The notes under the pieces: generated by a model
What the model was told of the DNA's origin: nothing
What the model saw: only the letters and a program-made list of their open reading frames with translations
The model's database searches: none
Shown: piece after piece, positions 17,282-25,018 of the stretch
How the letters are laid out: each line of letters opens with the position of its first letter
Position numbering within the stretch: the stretch's first letter is position 1
Origin: Actinomycetes bacterium
Lineage (GTDB): Bacteria; Actinomycetota; Acidimicrobiia; Acidimicrobiales; RAAP-2
Assembly (NCBI GenBank): GCA_021810205.1
Contig: JAJZJC010000014.1
Coordinates: 1-45,638, forward strand
Length of the DNA stretch: 45,638 nucleotides
Direction: 5' to 3'
Position numbers and translations under genes: made by a program

Positions 17282-18304
17282 TCAGGCCGGCACGAGGACC
17301 GCGCGCCCGAAGACCTCTCCTTGGCGTAGCGCCTCGAGGACCTCGTTCACCTCGTCGAGCCGGTGGCGCTGCGTACGAAGGGACAGCTTGCCGGCCGCGT
17401 GCAGCTCGAGGAGCTCGTAGAGGTCCGGCCAGGTCCCGACCAGGTTCGCGACGATCGAGTGCTCGCTGTTCACGAGGCGCACCGACGGCGCCTGCACCGT
17501 CCCGCCGTAGCCGACGACGGAGTAGGTGCCGCCGCGGGAAAGGGCGGCGAGCGAGTCGGCATGCGTCGAGTCCGCGCCCACGAAGTCGATGACCAGGTCG
17601 GCGCCGCGGCCCCCGGTCAAGTCGCGCGCCGCCTCTGCGGCCTGTCCCGCGCCGACGACGTGGTCGGCGCCCAGCTCCGCGGCGAGCGCGCGGCCGCGCT
17701 CGCTGGCGTCGACCGCGACGATCGTGCTCGCCCCGAGCTCTTTCAAGAGCTGGAGACCGATGTGGCCGACCCCGCCGATCCCGATGACGACGGCGACCGA
17801 TCCCGGACGCGCGAGATGGCACACCTTGCGCACCGCGTGATAGGCGGTGATGCCCGCGTCGGCGTGCGGCGCCACCTCCGCAGGGTCCATGCCCGCGGCC
17901 AGTTTCAAGAGCGAGCGCTCCGAGGTGAGGAGGTACTCGGCGAACCCGCCGTCGACCGTGAGCCCGATGAACTGCCCGTTCACGCACTGCATGTCCTGGC
18001 CACGCCGACACGCAAGGCACAGGCCGCAGCTGTACGCGGGATAGACGACGACCGGGTCTCCCGCTCGGACGGTCGACACGCCGTCGCCGACGGCTTCCAC
18101 CCATCCGGCGTTCTCGTGACCGAGCACGCGCGGCGGGTGCAACCCGGCCTCTTGCATCCATCCCTCGATCGCGTGGACGTCGGTCGCGCAGACCCCCGCC
18201 CCCCCGATCCTCACCACCACGTCCGAGGGGCGGACGGGCTCGGGCGCGGGACGCTCGATGAGCTCGAGCGGCTGGTGGTAGCTCGTGAGCAGTGCGGCGA
18301 GCAT
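17282..18304 (-). CDS. Zinc-dependent alcohol dehydrogenase (MDR family)
   Basis: A 340-residue medium-chain dehydrogenase. Catalytic zinc ligands appear in GVCATDVHAIEG (Cys39) and LGHENAG (His63, Glu64). The structural zinc Cys set lies at 93, 96, 99 and 107 (SCGLCLACRRGQDMQC). The cofactor fold reads GIGGVGHIGLQLLKELG, with an acidic residue after the next strand (VAVDASERG), which favours NAD. It is likely to interconvert an alcohol and an aldehyde or ketone, for example 1-aryl-ethanols and aryl ketones feeding the adjacent carboxylase route (inference). ATG 18304 lies 1 base after the stop of the upstream NTF2-like gene; the phosphohistidine-subunit gene follows after 155 bases. Confidence 0.88.
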   Translation of the reverse strand: MLAALLTSYHQPLELIERPAPEPVRPSDVVVRIGGAGVCATDVHAIEGWMQEAGLHPPRVLGHENAGWVEAVGDGVSTVRAGDPVVVYPAYSCGLCLACRRGQDMQCVNGQFIGLTVDGGFAEYLLTSERSLLKLAAGMDPAEVAPHADAGITAYHAVRKVCHLARPGSVAVVIGIGGVGHIGLQLLKELGASTIVAVDASERGRALAAELGADHVVGAGQAAEAARDLTGGRGADLVIDFVGADSTHADSLAALSRGGTYSVVGYGGTVQAPSVRLVNSEHSIVANLVGTWPDLYELLELHAAGKLSLRTQRHRLDEVNEVLEALRQGEVFGRAVLVPA

Positions 18305-18305
18305 C

Positions 18306-18914
18306 TCAGGCGCCGGCCACGGTCTCGTCGCCTGCGAGCCAGCTCTCCCCTCGGGAGTAGAGCCGTTCGACCTCGGGGCCGTTCAGCCCGGGCATGTCTG
18401 GCTTCACGGTGTAGCCGATGCGCGTCTGGAGGTAGGCGAGATGCCGGTAGCCCACAGGGAAGCGGTCGAGGAGCTCGCGGTCGAGCTCGGGACGGGCGGC
18501 GGGCTCCACCGGGTCGATCCGATCCTTCTCGTAGATGGGCTGGCGCTCGACCAGTCCCCAGCGGCCGTCGCGGACCGAGAAGAAGTCGTAGAAACGTCCC
18601 GTGCAGGTCACGTCGCACTCGACACCTTCGACGACCGCGCGCTGGGAGATGGTCATCTTGGTCTGGGCGATCGCCAGCGTGCCGGCGACGTCCGCCGTGA
18701 AACCGCCGAGGAAGTGCAAGATGCTCACCCCCCGGGCCACGCCCTCACGGCTCACCTCGATGAAGTCGTCCGCCGTTCCTTGGAACCACGTGGCGTTCAT
18801 GCGGCCGGGCTGATGCCAGATCTGCCTGAAGCGGTCCCAGATCATCGCGTCGCGCCAGATCGCCCAGTCTTCGACGAGGTCCCGGATCACGGCGCGGTCG
18901 TCACGCAGCTGCAC
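18306..18914 (-). CDS. NTF2/SnoaL-like protein
   Basis: A 202-residue protein of the NTF2-like superfamily (SnoaL_4 look). The N-terminal DRAVIRDLVEDWAIWRDA helix, the WDRFRQIWHQPGRMNATWF turn and the long strand CDVTCTGRFYDFFSVRDGRWGLVERQPIYEKDR are characteristic of small aromatic-pathway NTF2 proteins (dehydratases, isomerases, or small dioxygenase-like subunits). The start is GTG 18914, with GGAGG 5 bases upstream; a longer in-frame ATG at 19106 would run through the divergent gene and is rejected. It is the first gene of the - strand phosphorylation-carboxylation run. The specific reaction is unknown. Confidence 0.7.
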   Translation of the reverse strand: MQLRDDRAVIRDLVEDWAIWRDAMIWDRFRQIWHQPGRMNATWFQGTADDFIEVSREGVARGVSILHFLGGFTADVAGTLAIAQTKMTISQRAVVEGVECDVTCTGRFYDFFSVRDGRWGLVERQPIYEKDRIDPVEPAARPELDRELLDRFPVGYRHLAYLQTRIGYTVKPDMPGLNGPEVERLYSRGESWLAGDETVAGA

Positions 18915-19011
18915 GTTGCCTCCTTGTCCGGTGCCAGCCTGACTCGGTTCGATCGATATGTGCAAGGCTGATGCCTCCGATCGATCGACGAGATAGAAGA
19001 AGGAGCCCGAA
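18915..19011. promoter_or_regulatory. Divergent promoter region between the two phosphotransferase runs
   Basis: This 97-base region separates the start of the - strand run (18914) from copy 2 of the phosphohistidine subunit (19012). It holds two related self-complementary blocks, TTCGATCGAT (18948-18957) and CGATCGATCG (18979-18988), centred about 31 bases (three helical turns) apart, and AAGGAG just before ATG 19012. The paired blocks could be sites for one regulator controlling both directions. No clear -35/-10 pair was seen. Confidence 0.45.
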
Positions 19012-20835
19012 ATGGCAAGTGAGAGGAAGGGCCCGTTCCCTCTTCCTTCAGCGGTGGGGGACGTGCCCGGCGCGGAGAACTGGCGGTCGATGTACCCGTT
19101 CTTCACGAGGTTCCAGCCCGGCGACGACGAGAAGTTCTGGTTCTACAACTCGATGCACTTCCCCGAGCCCATCCCGGCGTTCGACGGGATCACCTCGGAG
19201 ATCCCCTACACCGCGATCGGTGCCAACACCGCCCGGATCTTCGTCTTTCCTACGACGCTCGGCATCGAGTACCGGATCGTGAACGGCCGCGTCTACATCA
19301 CGGCGAACCCGGTGACCGATCCAGAGGAGATCGGCCGGCGTCTCGCCGTGTTCCAGGAGCGAGCCGGCTACTACTACGAGCACTGGGACCGGCTCTACGG
19401 CGAGTGGCAGGAACGGGTGAAGGCGCTCATCGCCGAGCTCGAGGCGATCGAGGTTCCCGAGCTCGGCGAGTTCGAAGACATCTCGGTCGTGACCGAGGGC
19501 CGCGGCTACGCCTCGAACCACCTCGTGCGTGAGCGGTACCACCGCTGCATCGACCTGTACTCGAAGATGTGGAACCACCACACCGAGCTCCTCATGCTCG
19601 GCTACGGCGCCTACGTGGTCTTCTTCGAGTTCCTCCAGAAGACCTTCCCCGAGATCCAGTCCCAGTCGGTCGCCAGGATGGTCGCCGGGATCGACGTGAT
19701 CATGTACCGGCCCGACGAGGAGCTCAAGCGCCTCGCCAAGGTGGCCGTCGAGCTCGGGGTGGACGAAGCCTTCGTGGAAGCCGACGACGTCTCGGCCGTG
19801 ATGGCGGCGCTCGAGCGCGCGGGCGAAGCCGGCAAGAAGTGGCTCGCAGAGTACGAGCAGTCGTCTGTCCCCTGGTTCTACGTCTCGACGGGTGACGGGT
19901 TCTACCATCACCATCGCAGCTGGAAGGACAACCCGGCGGTCCCCTTCTCCGCGCTCGGCAGGTACGTCGCCAAGGTGCGTGCCGGCGAGGACCTCTCCCG
20001 TCCGATCGAACGGCTCCGGGTCGAGCGCGAAGAGGTGGCGCAGCGCTATCGCGACCTCCTCGAGACCGACGAGGAGAAGGGCGCCTTCGACCAGATGCTC
20101 GGCCTGTGCCGGCTCGTGTTCCCCTACGTCGAGGAGCACAAGTTCTACTGCGAGCACTGGTTCACCACCCAGTTCTTCGCCAAGATCCGCGAGTTCGGGG
20201 GGCTCCTCGAGCGCTTCGGCCTCCTCGACGACGCCGAGGACGTCTTCCACCTCCAGCACTACGAGGTCGACCAGGCGCTCGCCGACGTGATGCTCGCGTG
20301 GGCTGCTGGCGGCGAGCCGGTGGGGGCGAGCTACCTCGAGCCGCTCGTCGCGGAACGCAAGGCCATGCTCGAGGTGCTGGCGACCTGGTCGGCGCCGCCG
20401 GCGCTCGGCCCCGTGCCCGAGGCGCTGAACGACCCGGCGGTGAAGATGCTGTGGGGGATCACCGGCGAGACGATCACCGGCTGGGCGCGGGCCGCCGAGA
20501 TGCCCGACGACGAGGTCTCCGGGTTCGCCGCATCCGGCGGCGTGGTCGAGGGCCGGGCCCGAGTGCTCATGAACGTGAACGACATCGGCCAGATCCAGTC
20601 CGGCGAGGTCCTCGTCTGCCCGGTGACCGCCCCGAGCTGGGGCCCGGTCTTCGGCAAGATCAAGGCAGCGGTCTCCGACATCGGCGGGATCATGTCGCAC
20701 GCCGCGATCGTGGCGCGCGAGTACGGCATGCCCGCCGTGGTCGGCACCGGCTCGGCCACCCAGAAGATCCGCACCGGGGACCTCGTCCGCGTCGACGGGG
20801 ACGAAGGAGTGGTCACCGTGCTCGAGCGGGCATGA
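19012..20835 (+). CDS. Phosphohistidine/substrate subunit of split phosphotransferase, copy 2 (HpeH/AcvA-like)
   Basis: A 607-residue paralogue of the 15312-17126 protein, alike over its whole length. Shared blocks include IGANTARIFVFP, GIEYRIVNGRVY, AGYYYEHWDRLY, VARMVAGIDVIMYRPDEEL, EALNDPAVK and CPVTxPSWGPVFGKIKAAVSD. The swivelling domain keeps IMSHAAIVAREYG with His563. Differences cluster in the helical domain (for example IDLYSKMWNHHTELLMLGYG against IDLYSIVWNHHIEFVMLAFG) and in a segment near residue 255, which would fit altered substrate choice. No second ATP-grasp subunit lies next to it, so it must share the one at 14176-15231, use one elsewhere, or be inactive. AAGGAG precedes ATG 19012. 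Followed by an alcohol dehydrogenase gene. Confidence 0.84.
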   Translation: MASERKGPFPLPSAVGDVPGAENWRSMYPFFTRFQPGDDEKFWFYNSMHFPEPIPAFDGITSEIPYTAIGANTARIFVFPTTLGIEYRIVNGRVYITANPVTDPEEIGRRLAVFQERAGYYYEHWDRLYGEWQERVKALIAELEAIEVPELGEFEDISVVTEGRGYASNHLVRERYHRCIDLYSKMWNHHTELLMLGYGAYVVFFEFLQKTFPEIQSQSVARMVAGIDVIMYRPDEELKRLAKVAVELGVDEAFVEADDVSAVMAALERAGEAGKKWLAEYEQSSVPWFYVSTGDGFYHHHRSWKDNPAVPFSALGRYVAKVRAGEDLSRPIERLRVEREEVAQRYRDLLETDEEKGAFDQMLGLCRLVFPYVEEHKFYCEHWFTTQFFAKIREFGGLLERFGLLDDAEDVFHLQHYEVDQALADVMLAWAAGGEPVGASYLEPLVAERKAMLEVLATWSAPPALGPVPEALNDPAVKMLWGITGETITGWARAAEMPDDEVSGFAASGGVVEGRARVLMNVNDIGQIQSGEVLVCPVTAPSWGPVFGKIKAAVSDIGGIMSHAAIVAREYGMPAVVGTGSATQKIRTGDLVRVDGDEGVVTVLERA

Positions 20836-20961
20836 CCCGTCGCGTCGGCCCGGTGATAAGTTGCGGCCGTCCCGTGGGCGCACCTTCAGTGCACGATCAG
20901 TGCCGATCAGTGCATCGTCGGCACACCCGGCTCGTGAACGCTTGAGAAGCAGGAGGGACCG
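20836..20961. promoter_or_regulatory. Intergenic region with three phased TCAGTGC repeats
   Basis: These 126 bases separate the phosphotransferase copy from the NDMA-type dehydrogenase gene. TCAGTGC occurs at 20886-20892, 20897-20903 and 20907-20913, i.e. 11 and 10 bases apart, on one face of the helix. GATAAG at about 20855 is a weak -10-like element. AGGAGGG (20951-20957) is the ribosome-binding site for the TTG start at 20962. The phasing suggests cooperative binding by a regulator, so the dehydrogenase may have its own promoter. Confidence 0.5.
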
Positions 20962-22074
20962 TTGAAGACGCAAGCAGCCGTCCTCTGGAACGTTGGAGAG
21001 CCCTGGAGCATCGAAGAGGTCGACCTGGGCGAGCCGGTCGCCGGCGAGGTGAAGGTCAAGCTCGCTGCCTCGGGACTTTGCCACTCCGACGAGCACCTCG
21101 TGACCGGCGACATCCCCATCGCGCTGCCGGTGATCGGCGGCCACGAGGGGGCAGGGGTCGTCGAGGCGGTCGGCCCCGGCGTGACGAGCGTGAAGGAAGG
21201 CGACCACGTCGTCCTCAGCTTCATCCCGGCGTGCGGCCGCTGCCACTTCTGCTCGACCGGCCGCCAGAACCTGTGCGATCTCGGCATGCACCTGCTCGCC
21301 GGTCTGCCGATCGCCGACGGGGTGCACCGGTTCAGCGCGAAGGGCAAAGGGCTCGGCACGATGTGCTTGCTCGGCACCTTCTGCCCCTATAGCGTCGTCC
21401 ACGAGTCGTCGGTGGTGAAGATCGACGAGTCGGTGCCATTGGAGGTCGCCGCCCTCGTCGGCTGCGGCGTGACCACCGGCTGGGGCACCGCCGTCTACTC
21501 GGCCGACGTGCAGCCCGGCGAGACGGTGGTGGTCATCGGCACCGGCGGCGTCGGCGTGAATGCCGTGCAGGGCGCACGCATCGCCGGAGCCCGCCACATC
21601 GTGGCCGTCGATCCGGTGGCCTTCAAGCGGGAGCAGGCGATGGCGTTCGGCGCCACCCACACGGCGCCCGACCTGGAGGCCGCGCAGTCGCTCGTCACCG
21701 AGCTCACCTGGGGCCGCATGGCCGACAAGGCGATCCTCACGGTCGGCACCGCCGACGGCGAGATGATCGCGCCGATGCTCGACATCGTGTCCAAGGACGG
21801 CCGCGCGGTGGTCACCGCGATCGCCCCGATGTCACAGATGGACGTGAAGTTGAACCTCCACCTGCTCACCTTGTTCCAAAAGCAGCTGCACGGGTCTCTC
21901 TTCGGCTCTGCGAACCCGAGGGCCGACATCCCCAAGCTCCTCACCCTCTACGGCGAGGGCCACCTGAAGCTGGACGAGCTCGTCACCCGCAAGTACGAGC
22001 TCGAGGACGTGAACCAGGGATACCAGGACATGCGCGACGGCAAGAACGTGCGCGGCCTGATCGTCTTCGACTGA
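20962..22074 (+). CDS. NDMA-dependent (mycofactocin-associated) alcohol dehydrogenase
   Basis: A 370-residue zinc MDR alcohol dehydrogenase of the Rxyl_3153/NDMA-dependent type. It opens MKTQAAVLWNVGEPWSIEEVD, with catalytic zinc ligands Cys40 (GLCHSDEHL), His61 and Glu62 (GGHEGAG), and the structural Cys set at 91, 94, 97 and 105 (ACGRCHFCSTGRQNLC). The cofactor fold is GTGGVGVNAVQGARIAG. The segment LCDLGMHLLAGLPIADGVHRF is typical of this group. Members keep NAD(H) tightly bound and cannot recycle it with free NAD; mycofactocin is thought to be the natural acceptor. The start is TTG 20962 behind AGGAGGG. The mycofactocin cluster begins only about 2.7 kb downstream, which supports the assignment. 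Confidence 0.88.
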   Translation: MKTQAAVLWNVGEPWSIEEVDLGEPVAGEVKVKLAASGLCHSDEHLVTGDIPIALPVIGGHEGAGVVEAVGPGVTSVKEGDHVVLSFIPACGRCHFCSTGRQNLCDLGMHLLAGLPIADGVHRFSAKGKGLGTMCLLGTFCPYSVVHESSVVKIDESVPLEVAALVGCGVTTGWGTAVYSADVQPGETVVVIGTGGVGVNAVQGARIAGARHIVAVDPVAFKREQAMAFGATHTAPDLEAAQSLVTELTWGRMADKAILTVGTADGEMIAPMLDIVSKDGRAVVTAIAPMSQMDVKLNLHLLTLFQKQLHGSLFGSANPRADIPKLLTLYGEGHLKLDELVTRKYELEDVNQGYQDMRDGKNVRGLIVFD

Positions 22075-22088
22075 TCCGGTCGTTCGCA

Positions 22089-24050
22089 GTGACCGTGCAG
22101 CTGGGCGACATCCTCCGCGAACCGACCGCAGAGGATCGCACCACTTCGAGGCTGGCCGACTACATGCGCTGGCTCGCCGCGCGCGGACACCGCTTCGGCG
22201 GCTACCACGACCTGTGGGAGTGGTCGGTCACCGACCTGCACGGGTTCTGGGCGTCGTTGTGGGACTACTTCGGCATCGAGGCGGAGACGCCATACCACCA
22301 GGTGCTTCCCGAGAACCCGACGATGCCCGAGGCCCGCTTCTTCCAGGGCGCCCGGCTGAACTACGTCCACCACGCGCTGCGCAGCTTCGAGGGCGACAGC
22401 CCCGTCGTCCTCTCGTACTCCCAGACCCGCGCGCCGATGCAGCTGAACATCGGGGAGCTGAAGGACCTCGTCGCCCGCGCCCGGGCTGGGCTCGAGCGCT
22501 TGGGAGTCGGACCGGGCGACCGGGTGGCGGCCTACCTGCCGAACATCCCCGAGGCGCTGGTCACCTTCCTCGCCACGGCGAGCCTGGGCGCCGTCTTCTC
22601 GAGCTGTGCCCCCGAGTTCGGTCGGCGCAGCGTGCTCGACCGCTTCTCCCAGATCGAGCCGGTCGTGCTCTTCGCCGTCGACGGGTACCGCTACGGAGAG
22701 AAGCCGATCGACCGCCGCGCCGAGCTCGCCGAGATCCGCAAAGGCCTGCCGACCGTGCGCCACGTGGTCCACGTGCCCTACCTCGGGGGGCATATCGACG
22801 GCGCCATCGCCTGGGACGACCTGTTGCGCGAAGCGGCGCCGCTCGTGATCGACCCCGTCGACTTCGACCACCCGCTCTACGTCCTCTACTCCTCGGGGAC
22901 CACCGGGGTGCCCAAGGCGATCGTGCACACCCATGGCGGCATCTGCGTCGAGCACCTGAAGAACCACGCGCTCAGCTGGGACCTCCGGCCCGGCGACCGC
23001 ATGGGGTGGTTCGCGACGACCGCGTGGATGATGTGGAACGCGTTGGTCTCGGCGCTCTTGTGCGGGACGTCGGTCATCCAGCTCGACGGGAACCCCGTCT
23101 ACCCCGACCTGCGTTGGCAATGGGAGCTCGCTGCCGAGACGCAGGCCAGCTTCTACGGTGTCAGCTCCGCCTACTTGATGGCATGCCGACGCGAGGGCGT
23201 TCGCCTGGACGGCCTCGGCCTGCGGCTCAGGCAGCTGGGCTGCGCGGGCTCGCCGTTGCCGATCGACGGGTTCGTCTACGCCTGCGAGGAGCTGGGTCCG
23301 GCGACCATGCTGAACGACGGCAACGGGGGGACCGATCTGTGCTCGGGCATCGTGCAGGGCAACCCGCTCCTCCCGGTCTATGCCGGCGAGATCGCCGGCA
23401 AGTGCCTCGGCATCGCCGCGTACGCGTTCGACGCGACAGGGCGTCCGGTGACCGACGAGCTCGGTGAGCTCGTCATCACGAAGCCCTTCCCCTCGATGCC
23501 GCTCGGCTTCTGGAAAGACCCCGGCCAGGAGCGTTTCCGGGCGGCCTACTTCGACCACTACCCCGGCGTCTGGCGGCACGGTGACTGGATCCGCATCCGG
23601 CCTCGAGGCAGCTCCGTGGTGAGCGGACGGTCGGACGCCACGTTGAACCGCGGCGGCGTTCGCCTGGGGACCTCGGAGTTCTACGCCCTGCTCGCAGAGT
23701 TCGAAGAGATCGACGACTCGCTCGTCATCCACTTGGAGGACGAGGCGGGGGGGCCGGGGGAGCTGCTGCTCTTCGTCAAGCTCGTCGACGGTGTGGTGCT
23801 CACCGACGAGCTTCGGGACGCGATCAAAATGACGCTTCGCGAGCAGCTCTCGCCGCGCCATGCGCCCGACGCGGTCGTCGCCGTCCCGTCGATCCCCTAC
23901 ACGCTGACCGGCAAGAAGCTCGAGGTCCCCGTGAAGCGCATCCTCCAGGGCGCCGAGCTGTCTGCGGTCGCGAGCGTCGACGCCCTCGCCGACCCAGGCG
24001 CGTTGGGCTGCTACGTCGAGGTTGCAGCCTCGCGTGCCGGCGACGGCTGA
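22089..24050 (+). CDS. Acetoacetyl-CoA synthetase-like acyl-CoA ligase
   Basis: A 653-residue ANL-superfamily ligase of the acetoacetate-CoA ligase type. The N-terminal cap YHDLWEWSVTDLHGFWASLWDYFG, the AMP-binding P-loop LYSSGTTGVPKAIVHTHGG, the WMMWNALVSALLCGTSVI stretch and the C-terminal IPYTLTGKKLEVPVKRIL (catalytic Lys in GKK) are all present. It activates acetoacetate, or a similar 3-oxo acid, with ATP and CoA. Because it follows the phosphotransferase copy and the alcohol dehydrogenase, an aroylacetate (such as vanilloylacetate) made by the carboxylase is a plausible substrate. The start is GTG 22089. Its last 40 bases overlap the convergent mftR gene. Plain acetoacetate as substrate remains possible. 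Confidence 0.83.
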   Translation: MTVQLGDILREPTAEDRTTSRLADYMRWLAARGHRFGGYHDLWEWSVTDLHGFWASLWDYFGIEAETPYHQVLPENPTMPEARFFQGARLNYVHHALRSFEGDSPVVLSYSQTRAPMQLNIGELKDLVARARAGLERLGVGPGDRVAAYLPNIPEALVTFLATASLGAVFSSCAPEFGRRSVLDRFSQIEPVVLFAVDGYRYGEKPIDRRAELAEIRKGLPTVRHVVHVPYLGGHIDGAIAWDDLLREAAPLVIDPVDFDHPLYVLYSSGTTGVPKAIVHTHGGICVEHLKNHALSWDLRPGDRMGWFATTAWMMWNALVSALLCGTSVIQLDGNPVYPDLRWQWELAAETQASFYGVSSAYLMACRREGVRLDGLGLRLRQLGCAGSPLPIDGFVYACEELGPATMLNDGNGGTDLCSGIVQGNPLLPVYAGEIAGKCLGIAAYAFDATGRPVTDELGELVITKPFPSMPLGFWKDPGQERFRAAYFDHYPGVWRHGDWIRIRPRGSSVVSGRSDATLNRGGVRLGTSEFYALLAEFEEIDDSLVIHLEDEAGGPGELLLFVKLVDGVVLTDELRDAIKMTLREQLSPRHAPDAVVAVPSIPYTLTGKKLEVPVKRILQGAELSAVASVDALADPGALGCYVEVAASRAGDG

Positions 24051-24745
24051 CGCGGGGCGCGCGTCTGGTCGGGGGCGCGCGTCTGCTCGGGCGCACCCGT
24101 CTGCTCGGGCGCGCGTGGCCGCTCGGGCACACAGCGGGGGCCAACGGCGTCCCCGGTGTGGAGCCAGATCGTCAGGGCCTCCTCCAGCACGTCTCGTAGC
24201 GCCGTGCCCTCGTCTTCGAGCCAGTGCTCGTACGCTGCGACCGCAGCGCCGAGCGCGCAGCGCGCCATGACCTGCGCGTGCAGTGTCCCCTGGCTGCCGC
24301 CGGACCGTCGAGCGACGAAGCCCGCCACGATGTCGCACCACGCCGCGTAGCGCAGCACCGAGTGCGCCTGGAGCGCGGGCACACCGAGCAGCAGGGTCAT
24401 GCGCCGGCGAAGCCACGGCAGCTCCTCGTCGGAGAAGTCGTTGAACGCGAGGATGCACTCGAGGAGGGCTGTCGTCATGGGCACGGTAGGTGCCACAGCG
24501 TCGAAGTGCGCCTGGAAGCGTGCGAGGTGCTCGTCGAAGTCGCCCCAGGCGACGTCGTTCTTCGAGGCGTAGTAGCGGAAGAAGGTGCGCCGGCTTATCC
24601 CCGCGGCCCGGGCGATGTCGTCCACCGTCGTGTCGTCGAACCCCTTGTCGTAGAAGAGGGCGAGCGCGGCATGCTCGAGCTCGGCGCTCGTGGTCGCCGG
24701 TGGGCGGCCGACCGCTCGTGGTGTTCCCTCGGCGCTCACGGTCAT
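24011..24745 (-). CDS. mftR: TetR-family mycofactocin regulator (MftR)
   Basis: A 244-residue TetR-type repressor, divergent from mftA. The N-terminal helix-turn-helix (residues about 12-60) reads ELEHAALALFYDKGFDDTTVDDIARAAGISRRTFFRYYASKNDV, ending in the TFFRYYxSK recognition-helix region typical of MftR. The effector domain is all-helical. MftR proteins are reported to control mft clusters in response to acyl-CoA-type ligands; the ligand here is unknown. The last 25 or so residues form a run of APEQT/APDQT-type repeats that looks like an added low-complexity tail and overlaps the upstream ligase gene on the other strand. ATG 24745. A promoter with a palindrome lies between it and mftA. Confidence 0.85.
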   Translation of the reverse strand: MTVSAEGTPRAVGRPPATTSAELEHAALALFYDKGFDDTTVDDIARAAGISRRTFFRYYASKNDVAWGDFDEHLARFQAHFDAVAPTVPMTTALLECILAFNDFSDEELPWLRRRMTLLLGVPALQAHSVLRYAAWCDIVAGFVARRSGGSQGTLHAQVMARCALGAAVAAYEHWLEDEGTALRDVLEEALTIWLHTGDAVGPRCVPERPRAPEQTGAPEQTRAPDQTRAPRQPSPAREAATST

Positions 24746-24776
24746 GAGCTTACGAAGTGATAGCGGACACCGATAT

Positions 24777-24806
24777 TTGACACCTGGTGCCACTACCCGG
24801 TACGTT
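24777..24806 (+). promoter_or_regulatory. Candidate mftA promoter with overlapping palindrome
   Basis: TTGACA (24777-24782) and TACGTT (24801-24806) are separated by 18 bases, a good match to a sigma70-type promoter, and would start a transcript near 24813, about 40 bases before mftA. An imperfect palindrome, TGACACCTGGTGCCA (24778-24792), overlaps the -35 element and is a natural operator candidate for the divergent MftR. Confidence 0.55.
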
Positions 24807-24853
24807 CCTCGCCACGTCGTGCCCCGACGGGGCCGTGAGGGTGGGAGGCGACG

Positions 24854-25018
24854 ATGAAGGACGCGAAGGACGCGAAGGACACGCGGTACGGCGGCTCGAC
24901 GGTCGCGCTGGTGACACGGGAGCTCGACGAGTCCCACGACGTCGCGGGCGCCGGCCTGGTCCTCGACGATGTGCTCGTCGAGGACGTCTCGATCGACGGC
25001 ATGTGTGGCGTCTATTGA
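24854..25018 (+). CDS. mftA: Mycofactocin precursor peptide (MftA)
   Basis: A 54-residue ribosomal peptide ending SIDGMCGVY, the invariant C-terminus of mycofactocin precursors. MftC removes the carboxyl group of the last Tyr and joins it to the Val beside it; the modified Val-Tyr is later released and becomes the redox-active head of mycofactocin. The leader has the acidic/hydrophobic VLVEDVSIDG expected for binding to MftB. ATG 24854 follows GGGAGGCGACG. The N-terminus carries a KDAKDAKD repeat (9-bp repeat in the DNA), and the peptide is longer than the roughly 30-residue mycobacterial forms. Its stop overlaps the TTG start of the next gene (TTGA). Confidence 0.95.
   Translation: MKDAKDAKDTRYGGSTVALVTRELDESHDVAGAGLVLDDVLVEDVSIDGMCGVY

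Noticed and set aside
15312-18161. A continuous 949-codon - strand frame that seems to fuse a large protein to the phosphohistidine subunit
   Set aside because: The first part is Arg/Pro/Gly-rich noise in another frame of the alcohol dehydrogenase gene. A clear ATG with an SPLPSE-like start aligned to the paralogue lies at 17126.
24854-25018. The region before the maturase as an untranslated leader of a longer reading frame from 24787
   Set aside because: The frame from 24787 has no family match, whereas the overlapping frame ends SIDGMCGVY, the diagnostic mycofactocin precursor C-terminus.
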